The position numbers were made by a program, and so were the translations under genes. A stretch of 5,894 bases of DNA, taken from the NCBI GenBank assembly GCA_021107195.1, contig JAIOTF010000076.1, positions 1 through 5,894 of the forward strand, in the 5' to 3' direction. This document shows positions 1 to 5,894 of the stretch, piece after piece. The stretch is from Anaerolineaceae bacterium. GTDB lineage: Bacteria > Chloroflexota > Anaerolineae > Anaerolineales > Anaerolineaceae. The notes beneath the pieces are model-generated. The model saw only the letters and a program-made list of their open reading frames with translations. It was not told the origin of the DNA and did no database searches. The number at the start of each line of letters is the position of its first letter. Position 1 is the stretch's first letter.

Positions 1-164
1 ATGAAATAGCGGAATATCTTGGCATCAAGCGCGATACTACCTACAAGTGGATAAGCGAAAAGCACATGCCTGCCCACAAGGTCGGCCGCCTCTGGAAATT
101 CAAGAAAGAAGAAATCGACGAGTGGGTTAAAAGCGGCAGCGCCGGTGAGACTGCCGACCATTGA
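1..164 (+). CDS. Excisionase/MerR-type helix-turn-helix protein, C-terminal part (5' end outside window)
   Basis: The frame that is open from the left edge encodes 53 residues and stops at TGA 162-164; its start lies outside the window. The visible part begins with EIAEYLGIKRDTTYKWI, a helix-turn-helix in which the second helix would contact DNA. It continues with MPAHKVGRLWKFKKEEIDEW, whose 'PxxKVGRxWxFxxxEIDxW' wing is characteristic of the small excisionase-family (HTH_17) DNA-binding domains. Such proteins are usually 60-80 residues long, so most of the gene is probably present. It ends 37 bases before the next gene on the same strand. A small HTH protein at the head of a defence operon is likely to be its transcriptional regulator. 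A role as a recombination directionality factor is the alternative, but no integrase is visible. The family call is firm; the role is inferred. Confidence 0.8.
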   Translation, partial: EIAEYLGIKRDTTYKWISEKHMPAHKVGRLWKFKKEEIDEWVKSGSAGETADH

Positions 165-201
165 AGAGAAAAAAATTGCAGCCTGATGGAGTTATAATCC
201 C

Positions 202-717
202 ATGAAAACAGTCAAAGATGCTTGCGATCTGCAATCGAATGCATTGTCGATCAAGCTCAGCGATCAGATTGAGCAGCTTGACGAGTTGATAACCTCAGAA
301 AAGGATGGCAAAACGTTTTTCGAGAAAACCTGCATCACCCAAGGTATGCAGGACCTCATCAGTGAAGGGCTTGCTCGTTTGGCCGGCGCCTCTTCCCAGG
401 CTGTTTTTCATCTGAAACAGGCCATGGGTGGTGGTAAAACCCATCTTCTGGTCGGCTTTGGTCTACTTGCCAAGCATCCGGAACTTAGAAAGACATACTG
501 CGGAGGGATTCCACAGGTATCTGCCTTTACAAGCGCCAGTATTGCCGCCTTCAACGGCCGTAACAATCCCGCTCATTTTTTCTGGGGCGAGATTGCGCAC
601 CAGCTCGACAAAGGGGACCGGTTCAGTCCATTCTGGACCAGCGGTCCCAAGGCGCCGGATGAAAAAGATTGGCTCAAGCCTTCATGGCCAGCCGGAGGGC
701 CAATAACGCCCGTCTGA
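202..717 (+). pseudogene. DUF499-type defence ATPase, 5' fragment truncated by deletion
   Basis: The ATG at 202 follows GGAG (188-191) by 10 bases. The 171-residue product carries a Walker A P-loop, QAMGGGKTHLL (residues 73-83), after an N-terminal region ending in a glutamine-rich lead-in, then FFWGEIAHQL and GPKAPDEKDWLK (about 149-159). This matches the N-terminus of DUF499 proteins as I remember them, which are large ATPases of about 1000 residues found in phage-defence operons beside DUF1156 methylases and helicases. After K159 the sequence becomes unrelated (PSWPAGGPITPV) and stops at TGA 715-717. No Walker B or sensor region follows, so more than 80% of the protein is missing and ATPase function is very unlikely. 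The downstream DNA matches a different gene in another frame, which points to an internal deletion near 673-690. Family assignment is from motif recognition, not a search. Confidence 0.75.
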
Positions 718-1010
718 AGAGTGCGGTGGAGTTCGGCCGGGCCGAGATGGGCGAAAGTTCGGAAATGTACCAGTCGGCATTGCGGGCCGTGCTCTATGCC
801 GTCATGGAACTTACCAAAGATATGGACGGCAATGAAGTACAGGCCCATCTGACCATGAACATCCCCAACTACTACGGCGATATGACCCAGCGTGACCTGG
901 CCGTAGAGCTGGCAGACTACCTGGCCAAACGCCTCGAAGAACTGCGGCCGGAAGAGGCCAGCGCCGCAAGGGTGCTCAGGGAACTGATCAAGAGCCAACG
1001 ATTGGGATAA
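669..1010 (+). pseudogene. Probable 3' remnant of a DUF1156-type DNA methylase gene
   Basis: This 113-codon frame overlaps the end of the DUF499 fragment in a different frame. Its only starts are TTG 669 (with a poor upstream GGA) and ATG 684. The peptide includes ALRAVLYAVMELTKDMDGNE (about 41-60), then NIPNYYGD and DLAVELADYLAKRLEELRPE, and ends EEASAARVLRELIKSQRLG. That pattern, LRAVLYA...DGDEV...LADYLA...EEASAARVL...NQRL, resembles the extreme C-terminus of DUF1156 adenine-type methylases as I recall them, which are about 900 residues or longer. The catalytic methylase motifs (DPPY, FxGxG) are absent. It therefore reads as the tail of a gene whose body was deleted together with the 3' part of the DUF499 gene. 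The frame is free of internal stops, which suggests that the deletion is recent or that the tail is still translated. An independent small protein is the alternative. It ends 11 bases before darT. Confidence 0.6.
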
Positions 1011-1021
1011 GTGAGGATTGT

Positions 1022-1675
1022 ATGACAACACCGCCGGTCCGGCCGAAAATCTACCATATCACCCATGTCGACAATCTCGCCTCCATTGTGGCTGCCGATT
1101 ACATCGAAGCGGATGGGCGGCGTGTTGGGCAGGGTGGTGACCAGACGTCAATCGGCATGACCGAAATCAAGCGGCGCCGGTTGTACGAGATAGCGGTTTC
1201 GTGCCATCCGGACACTATGGTTGGCGAGTATGTGCCATTCTATTTTTGTCCCCGCTCAATCATGCTTTATATCCTTTACATGCGCAATCATCCTGATTTG
1301 ACCCATTATCGCGATGGACAGGGGCCTGTTCTTCACCTGCAGGTGGATATGGAAGCAGCCATCAACTGGGCGGATCAACATGGGGTACGCTGGGCGTTCT
1401 CTGACCGGAATGCCGGTACCCGCTATGTCGATTTCCATTCGAGCCCCAAAGAGTTGGACATGATAGACTGGGAGGCGGTCAATGAAACTGATTTTCGTGA
1501 TCCACTGGTCAAGGAAGGCAAGCAGGCTGAGTTTTTGATCCACGACACCTGCCCTTGGCATCTGGTGGAAAAAATCGGGGTCTTGAATGAGAGAATGCGC
1601 CATCAAGTCAACAGCATTCTCCAAAATGTTCAGCATAAACCGGTCGTGGCAATCGAAAGAACATGGTATTATTGA
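1022..1675 (+). CDS. darT: DarT-family DNA ADP-ribosyltransferase toxin (DUF4433)
   Basis: DarT enzymes transfer ADP-ribose from NAD+ to thymidine bases in short single-stranded DNA motifs, which blocks replication; in several bacteria they act as abortive-infection effectors against phage. The 217-residue product has the family's expected length and landmarks: YHITHVDNL near the N-terminus (H12, T14), the KRRR stretch at 50-53 (R51 by my count), the NAD-pocket helix VPFYFCPRSIMLYI (71-84), the loop AFSDRNAG (125-132), and KQAEFLI, with E170 as the presumed catalytic glutamate. It ends ERTWYY. No signal peptide or membrane segment is visible, so it should be cytoplasmic. GAGG (1013-1016) lies 5 bases before ATG 1022, a strong ribosome site. 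It sits 11 bases after the methylase remnant and 18 bases before its antitoxin. All key residues look intact, so an active toxin is expected. Substrate motif and subclass cannot be read from the sequence. Confidence 0.93.
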   Translation: MTTPPVRPKIYHITHVDNLASIVAADYIEADGRRVGQGGDQTSIGMTEIKRRRLYEIAVSCHPDTMVGEYVPFYFCPRSIMLYILYMRNHPDLTHYRDGQGPVLHLQVDMEAAINWADQHGVRWAFSDRNAGTRYVDFHSSPKELDMIDWEAVNETDFRDPLVKEGKQAEFLIHDTCPWHLVEKIGVLNERMRHQVNSILQNVQHKPVVAIERTWYY

Positions 1676-1693
1676 CCAAATAGGGAGACACTC

Positions 1694-2746
1694 ATGATTG
1701 AATTGACACAAGGCGACATACTGCGCGCAGATGCCGAGGCGCTGGTGAATACTGTTAACTGTGTCGGGGTTATGGGCCGGGGAATTGCCCTCCAGTTCAA
1801 GAAGGTTTTTCCCGAAAATTTCAAGCGTTATAAGGCTGTATGCGACAAGAAGGAACTGCAGCCGGGCGAGATGTTTATCTATGATCTTAACCGCCTTTAC
1901 AACCCACGCTATGTGATCAACTTTCCAACCAGACGCCACTGGAAAGGCAAAAGCCGGATGGAGGACATCGAGGCCGGACTGCAGACGCTGGTTGCAGAGG
2001 TGCGTAAAAGAGACATCCATTCCATTGCTATCCCCCCCCTTGGTTGTGGGCTTGGCGGTTTGCGCTGGGCGGATGTGCGGACGAGAATTGAAGAGGCCTT
2101 TCAGGACTTGGATGATGTACAGGTTCTCCTCTATGAACCTAAAGGAGCACCTTCTGCCGAAAAAATGGTCCATTCCAAGAAGGCACCGGGTTTGACTGTC
2201 GGGCGGGCAGCGCTGCTCGTTTTGATGCGCCGTTATCTTGCGGCGGTCATGGACCCTTTTGTGACCCTTCTGGAGATCCATAAATTGATGTATTTTATGC
2301 AGGAAGCGGGAGAAGGTTTGAAACTTCAGTACAATAAGGCACCTTATGGACCGTATGCACAGAACCTGCGCCATGTGTTGATCCTTATGGAAGGGCATTT
2401 CATCAGCGGGTATGGCGACGCGGAGGACAATCCGGAACGGGAGATCAACTTGCTTCCCGAGATCCTTCCACAGGCGGAGAGTTTTCTCGAAGATCATCCT
2501 TCCACCCGGAAACACTTCAAAAGGGTTGTCGATCTTATTTCCGGCTTTGAAACACCATTCGGCATGGAACTTCTGTCTACTGTCCACTGGGTCGCAAACT
2601 GCGAAGGCGCCACAACAGCAGACCAAGCGGTCAGCAAAACCTATGGTTGGAATGACCGCAAACGAATGTTTCAGGAAAAGCATATCAGACTCGTCTGGGA
2701 CATCCTTGAGCGTAAAGGATGGCTACAACATCCACAGACGATATGA
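1694..2746 (+). CDS. darG: DarG-family macrodomain antitoxin of DarT
   Basis: DarG removes ADP-ribose from DNA with its N-terminal macrodomain and binds DarT directly with its C-terminal domain. The 350-residue product has the usual full length. The macrodomain spans about 1-155: LTQGDILRADAEALVNTVN (4-22), the ADP-ribose-binding loop GVMGRGIALQFK (25-36), INFPTRRHW (75-83) and the second phosphate loop IPPLGCGLGGL (113-123). The C-terminal domain, about 165-350, includes LLEIHKLMYFMQEAGE and APYGPYAQNLRHVL, as in other DarG proteins. AGGGAG (1682-1687) lies 6 bases before the ATG. In the DarG I remember best (Thermus), residue 80 in INFPTK is the catalytic lysine; here it is Arg (codon AGA). 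A run of eight C (2032-2039) encodes part of the IPPLG loop. The gene follows darT and overlaps the helicase gene, so it is probably co-translated with both. Confidence 0.93.
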   Translation: MIELTQGDILRADAEALVNTVNCVGVMGRGIALQFKKVFPENFKRYKAVCDKKELQPGEMFIYDLNRLYNPRYVINFPTRRHWKGKSRMEDIEAGLQTLVAEVRKRDIHSIAIPPLGCGLGGLRWADVRTRIEEAFQDLDDVQVLLYEPKGAPSAEKMVHSKKAPGLTVGRAALLVLMRRYLAAVMDPFVTLLEIHKLMYFMQEAGEGLKLQYNKAPYGPYAQNLRHVLILMEGHFISGYGDAEDNPEREINLLPEILPQAESFLEDHPSTRKHFKRVVDLISGFETPFGMELLSTVHWVANCEGATTADQAVSKTYGWNDRKRMFQEKHIRLVWDILERKGWLQHPQTI

Positions 2747-5448
2747 CCACCATCAACCGTTTCTCATCGCGTCGCCAGAGGCTCGACCATGCCTTTCTCG
2801 CTGATCGGCTTCAGGGGGCAAAGTCCTATAAGCGTATCGCCGGCTATTTCCGCAGCTCAATCTTCGAGCTGGTAGGCGAAGAGATCGCTTCTATCCCCAA
2901 GGTACGGATTGTCTGCAACAGCGAGCTTGACGCGGCCGACGTGGCCGTGTCGAAGCATGTCCGCGAAACAGCACTCAAGGAACGTTGGAACGAGGCCCCT
3001 GCCGAGGTTGAGGCGCTACTCCACCGGGATCGCTACCGGCGGCTGCATGATCTTTTGATCAGCGGGCGGATCGAGATACGGGTGGTGCCGAAGGACCGCG
3101 TTTTTATCCATGGAAAGGCTGGAGTTATTGAGGCTGCCGACGGCGTAAAGACCTGCTTTCTGGGTTCAATCAATGAGACCAAGAGTGCCTTTGCCCAGAA
3201 CTACGAGATCCTTTGGGAGGACCCGTCACCGGACGGTGTCGCCTGGGTTGAAGAGGAGTTTGACGCCCTTTGGCAGGACGCCTATCCCCTGCCTGATGCC
3301 ATTATTGAAGAAATCAAGCGCGTTGCGGATCGTGTGGAAATCCGCTTTGATGAGGCAAAAGCTGATGAACTGCCGGCTGCGGCACTGGCCGAGAGCCCGA
3401 TCTACCGCGGCGGTGAACAGCTCCAGCCGTGGCAACGCTCCTTTGTTACCATGTTCATGCAGCACCGGGAGACTTACGGCAAGGTACGCCTGCTGCTCGC
3501 TGATGATGTTGGGGTCGGCAAAACATTGTCGCTGGGAGCAAGCGCCATGATCTCGGCCCTGCTTGGAGACGGTCCGGTGCTGATTCTCTGCCCTTCGACG
3601 CTGACGGTGCAATGGCAGGTGGAATTGTCAGACAAGCTCGGTATCCCGAGCGCGGTCTGGTCATCCACCAAAAAGGTTTGGTTCGATCCCAAAGGGCATG
3701 TCATCAAGACGCGCGGCGCTGAGGACATCACCCGCTGCCCGTTGCGTATTGCTATTGTTTCCACAGGCCTGATTTTTCACGACTCGAATGAACGTCAATA
3801 TTTGCTGGAACGTAAATATGGGACGGTGGTTCTTGACGAGGCACATAAGGCACGCAGGCATGGCGGTTTTGGCCAGAGAAAGGACGAAGTGAACAACCTG
3901 CTTGATTTCATGCTGAAAATCGGGCCTCGCACAAAGAACCTGTTACTTGGCACGGCAACCCCCATCCAGACCGAAGTCAACGAGTTGTGGGACCTGCTGC
4001 GTGTTCTTAATGCCGGTGCGGATTTTGTCCTCGGCCGTGAACTTTACAGCCAGTGGGCCGATTATGAAAAAGCGCTGCCCGTGGTGAAAGGCGATGAAAC
4101 GCCTTTGGAAGAAAAAGATGCCTGGGAATGGCTACGCAATCCATTGCCGCCTGCAGGAGAGAATGCTCTTTTTGCAACATTACGTCTGCAACTGGGGATG
4201 CCTGAGCAGATTTTTTATTCCGATCAGGGTTTTGGATCGCTGGGCTTTCTTGAACAACAGGCGGTTGGTCAAGCCATGGAGCCAGGATTCCTACAGGAAA
4301 ATAACCCCATCATTCGCCATACAGTTCTGCGACGCAGACAGACTTTGGAAGAGGCAGGTCTTTTGGAGAAGGTTGGCGTGAATATCCACCCCAATCCGGA
4401 TGCGCCTGCCATTACCTACGCCGGCGTAGGGTTCAACGGCATAGGGCTTCTGACAAACCTGCCATTTGATCTTGCCTACCAGGCAGCTGAATCGTTTACC
4501 ATGGTGCTGCAAAAACGCACCAAGGCTGCAGGATTCATGAAGACCATGCTTCTTCAGCGGATCTGTTCCAGCTTTGCATCCGGCAGGGCAACGGCCGAGA
4601 GAATGTTACGAAGGGAAATTTTTGAGGAAGAAGAGCAGATGCATCTGTTGGAAGAGGCAATGAGCGCGCTCACGGATGAGGAAGCAGGTTACCTTCATAC
4701 TATCGTTGAGGAGCTGTCACGTCCAGAAGCACGTGATCCAAAGCTTAATGCGGTTAAGCATTTCCTGACATCGTATCCCAGTGAGGGAAAAACCTGGCTT
4801 GAGCACGGCTGCATCATCTTCAGTCAGTATTACGATACCGCATACTCGCTTGGTAAGGAGTTGGCAAAATCTCTCACAGGCGAAGTTGTCGGCGTCTACG
4901 CGGGAACAGGTAAAAGCGGGTTATTCCGAGGAGAGGATTTCGCTTCCGTGGAGCGTGAGGAGATCAAGAGCGCTGTCAAGAAACGGGAGATCCGGCTGGT
5001 TGTGGCGACCGATGCTGCCTGCGAAGGGTTGAACCTGCAGACCCTTGGTACGCTCATCAACGTGGATTTGCCCTGGAATCCATCGCGGCTGGAACAACGG
5101 CTGGGACGTATCAAACGTTTCGGCCAGGCCCGGCGCAGCGTGGATATGCTCAATCTGGTCTATCATGAGACACAGGACGAAGAGGTGTACAAAGTACTCT
5201 CACGCAGAATGAAAGACCGGTACGATATTTTCGGCAGTCTCCCGGACACGATTGAGGATGATTGGATTGAAAGCGTAGAGAAACTCGAAGAGATGATGGA
5301 CAAATACATACATCTTCGCCGGCAGGCGCATGACGTCTTTGAGATGCGATACCAGACAACAATCGACCCGGACCGGGACCGCTGGGAACTCTGTTCCAGG
5401 GTTCTGGCAAGAAGGGATGTTGTTGACCGTCTTTCTATGCCGTGGTGA
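2719..5448 (+). CDS. Phospholipase-D-like domain fused to SNF2-family helicase, anti-phage type
   Basis: The 909-residue protein is probably a DNA translocase with a nuclease-like head. A PLD-like domain (about 15-210) has one catalytic signature, H131-x-K133 followed by GSIN (149-152); the usual Asp five residues after the Lys is Glu (E138). The SNF2/DEAD motor follows: LQPWQRSF (235-242, motif Q-like), DDVGVGKT (262-269, Walker A), DEAH (373-376, Walker B), GTATP (411-415, motif III), IIFSQYYDT (699-707, motif IV), ATDAACEGLNLQ (763-774, motif V) and QRLGRIKRFGQ (793-803, motif VI with R797 and R800). An acidic, probably coiled stretch lies near 630-670. All motor motifs are present and the C-terminus looks complete. 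I recall such PLD-helicases as partners of DUF499 and DUF1156 proteins in defence operons, and they are similar in idea to the DISARM helicase and PLD components. ATG 2719 overlaps darG by 28 bases; ATG 2743, which overlaps the darG stop as ATGA, is an equally good start and would drop eight residues. Confidence 0.9.
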   Translation: MATTSTDDMTTINRFSSRRQRLDHAFLADRLQGAKSYKRIAGYFRSSIFELVGEEIASIPKVRIVCNSELDAADVAVSKHVRETALKERWNEAPAEVEALLHRDRYRRLHDLLISGRIEIRVVPKDRVFIHGKAGVIEAADGVKTCFLGSINETKSAFAQNYEILWEDPSPDGVAWVEEEFDALWQDAYPLPDAIIEEIKRVADRVEIRFDEAKADELPAAALAESPIYRGGEQLQPWQRSFVTMFMQHRETYGKVRLLLADDVGVGKTLSLGASAMISALLGDGPVLILCPSTLTVQWQVELSDKLGIPSAVWSSTKKVWFDPKGHVIKTRGAEDITRCPLRIAIVSTGLIFHDSNERQYLLERKYGTVVLDEAHKARRHGGFGQRKDEVNNLLDFMLKIGPRTKNLLLGTATPIQTEVNELWDLLRVLNAGADFVLGRELYSQWADYEKALPVVKGDETPLEEKDAWEWLRNPLPPAGENALFATLRLQLGMPEQIFYSDQGFGSLGFLEQQAVGQAMEPGFLQENNPIIRHTVLRRRQTLEEAGLLEKVGVNIHPNPDAPAITYAGVGFNGIGLLTNLPFDLAYQAAESFTMVLQKRTKAAGFMKTMLLQRICSSFASGRATAERMLRREIFEEEEQMHLLEEAMSALTDEEAGYLHTIVEELSRPEARDPKLNAVKHFLTSYPSEGKTWLEHGCIIFSQYYDTAYSLGKELAKSLTGEVVGVYAGTGKSGLFRGEDFASVEREEIKSAVKKREIRLVVATDAACEGLNLQTLGTLINVDLPWNPSRLEQRLGRIKRFGQARRSVDMLNLVYHETQDEEVYKVLSRRMKDRYDIFGSLPDTIEDDWIESVEKLEEMMDKYIHLRRQAHDVFEMRYQTTIDPDRDRWELCSRVLARRDVVDRLSMPW

Positions 5449-5617
5449 AAGACGCACTGTCACAGTTATTGATTTTTTTAGGGGGGATAGGGAATATAAC
5501 GCGTGTTGGGGTCTTCAAGAGAAAACAACATGTTCTTAGGGGCCATTGAGTGGCTTTGCATTGACTCAGGGCAGTGAGACTGGATGATAATGAGTGATAT
5601 ATGGCTATTAAACCTAA
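5449..5617. other. Non-coding stretch after the helicase gene
   Basis: I see no convincing gene here on either strand. It holds T7 (5473-5479) followed by G6 (5481-5486), a near-continuous inverted repeat ACTGT-C-ACAGT (5456-5466) with no usable loop, and a short hairpin GGCCA/TGGCT at 5541-5555 (closed by one G-T pair, 5-base loop) followed by only two further T. None is a clear intrinsic terminator, although transcription of the operon probably ends somewhere in this stretch. Base composition falls toward the right (42%, 48%, then 37% G+C in successive 60-base lines by hand count). Confidence 0.6.
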
Positions 5618-5645
5618 GTTGAGCCTTTAGCTGTTAGCGTTTAGC
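5618..5645. repeat. Four tandem degenerate heptamers (consensus NTTTAGC)
   Basis: Four head-to-tail 7-base units are visible: GTTGAGC (5618-5624), CTTTAGC (5625-5631), TGTTAGC (5632-5638) and GTTTAGC (5639-5645). Each ends in AGC and differs from the consensus by one or two bases. The phase is exact, so this is a true short tandem array and not merely a biased composition. Intergenic heptamer arrays of this kind are known in several bacterial groups. No function is assigned. Confidence 0.75.
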
Positions 5646-5680
5646 TTTGAAAAAATCAAGGCATTACATTAATTAGAAAT

Positions 5681-5694
5681 AACACCAGCGGGTT
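5681..5694. repeat. Small hairpin abutting the three-way-junction element
   Basis: AAC-A-CC (5681-5686) can pair with GGGTT (5690-5694) across an AGC loop, with A84 of the left arm (position 5684) bulged. Five base pairs are weak alone, but the hairpin ends one base before the larger 48-base structure and may be part of the same element. Confidence 0.35.
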
Positions 5695-5695
5695 C

Positions 5696-5743
5696 ACCCT
5701 GTTGAATCCCCAAAGGGGGCAGCAAAGCTGCATTCAACAGGGT
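5696..5743. repeat. 48-base palindromic element folding as a perfect three-way junction
   Basis: The outer arms ACCCTGTTGAAT (5696-5707) and ATTCAACAGGGT (5732-5743) are exact reverse complements over 12 bp. The 24 bases between them are wholly used by two side-by-side hairpins: CCCC-AAA-GGGG (5708-5718) and GCAGC-AAA-GCTGC (5719-5731). No base at the branch point is unpaired, and both loops are AAA. There is no T-run on either side in either orientation, so it is not an intrinsic terminator. It may be a REP-like or MITE-like intergenic repeat, a recombination or transposition end, or a structured RNA. I see no target-site duplication around it. The pairing is read directly from the sequence; the function is unknown. 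Confidence 0.85.
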
Positions 5744-5784
5744 AAAAGTTTGTAATAGCAAAACATCCTATCATCCTAACAGGC

Positions 5785-5894
5785 GTGCTGCTTGTGGGAT
5801 CTCCTGTGGACGCATGTATTGCCACCCAGGCATCTGCAGACGCACTGGTGATGAAATACACTTTTGTAGATAGGGAATTTGTTAAAATAGCCCA
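5785..5894 (+). CDS. Possible 5' end of a further gene running off the right edge
   Basis: A frame is open from the stop TAA at 5743-5745 to the end of the window. Candidate starts are GTG 5785 (AGG two bases upstream, too close) and ATG 5851 (no clear ribosome site), the latter giving MKYTFVDREFVKIA. The stretch before it reads GVLLVGSPVDACIATQASAD, which looks protein-like but matches nothing I know. An open run of about 49 codons is not statistically remarkable, so this is a tentative call. It could be a gene start or a gene remnant cut by the neighbouring palindromic element. Confidence 0.25.
   Translation, partial: MLLVGSPVDACIATQASADALVMKYTFVDREFVKIA

Noticed and set aside
176..198. 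Possible promoter, TTGCAG with a perfect TATAAT at 193-198
   Set aside because: The spacing is only 11 bases and no better -35 lies at about 17 bases. The -10 would sit four bases before the start codon, overlapping the ribosome-site region.
1256..2683. Minus-strand open frame of 475 codons across darT and darG
   Set aside because: It lies opposite two genes with clear family motifs. Its translation is rich in His, Cys, Phe and Arg and shows no domain, and it has no operon context. It is an antisense shadow of GC-rich coding sequence.
5456..5479. Terminator from ACTGT-C-ACAGT followed by T7
   Set aside because: A one-base centre cannot form a hairpin loop; opening it leaves about four pairs, and the T-run starts six bases after the arm.
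5541..5557. Terminator from the GGCCA/TGGCT hairpin
   Set aside because: Five pairs including a G-T pair, and only two T follow the stem. This is too weak to call.
5696..5750. The 12-bp palindrome as an intrinsic terminator
   Set aside because: It is followed by AAAAGTTTG on the + strand and by GAACCC on the - strand, so neither side has a U-tract.
5764..5779. Tandem CATCCTAT/CATCCTAA as a repeat array or CRISPR-like element
   Set aside because: Only two 8-base copies with one mismatch; likely chance.
5860..5890. Promoter near the right edge with TAAAAT as -10
   Set aside because: No -35 at a suitable distance; TTGTAG is only 13 bases away, and the region may be coding.

Overview
The window looks like part of an anti-phage defence island in a bacterium. 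Coding DNA is moderately GC-rich (two 60-base lines counted by hand gave 53% and 62% G+C). The tail after position about 5580 is clearly AT-richer (35-37% in two lines). Shine-Dalgarno sites and ATG starts are ordinary. I cannot place the organism; a Gram-negative, perhaps of the Desulfobacterota type, is only an impression.

All recognisable genes lie on the + strand and are tightly packed, as in one operon. From left to right they are: the 3' end of an excisionase/MerR-type helix-turn-helix gene (1-164); the 5' end of a DUF499-type P-loop ATPase gene, cut short (202-717); an out-of-frame remnant that looks like the 3' end of a DUF1156-type DNA methylase gene (669-1010); an intact DarT-DarG pair, a DNA ADP-ribosyltransferase toxin and its macrodomain antitoxin (1022-1675 and 1694-2746); and an intact 909-residue protein joining a phospholipase-D-like domain to an SNF2 helicase (2719-5448). 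From memory, DUF499, DUF1156 and PLD-helicase genes recur together in defence operons distantly related to DISARM. Here one internal deletion seems to have removed most of the ATPase and methylase genes. It left the toxin-antitoxin pair and the PLD-helicase intact.

The most interesting points are as follows. DarTG is embedded inside the defence operon, with spacings of 11 and 18 bases and then an overlap, so it may guard or stabilise the system. A large deletion has created a DUF499/DUF1156 scar. The DarG macrodomain has Arg at the position where I expect the catalytic Lys (residue 80), and its gene has a C8 tract.

The last 446 bases after the helicase gene hold no confident gene. They contain four tandem TTAGC-type heptamers (5618-5645) and a 48-base element (5696-5743). 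That element folds on paper into a perfect three-way junction, a 12-bp stem carrying two small hairpins with AAA loops and no unpaired base at the branch point. A short open frame at the right edge may be the start of a further gene.
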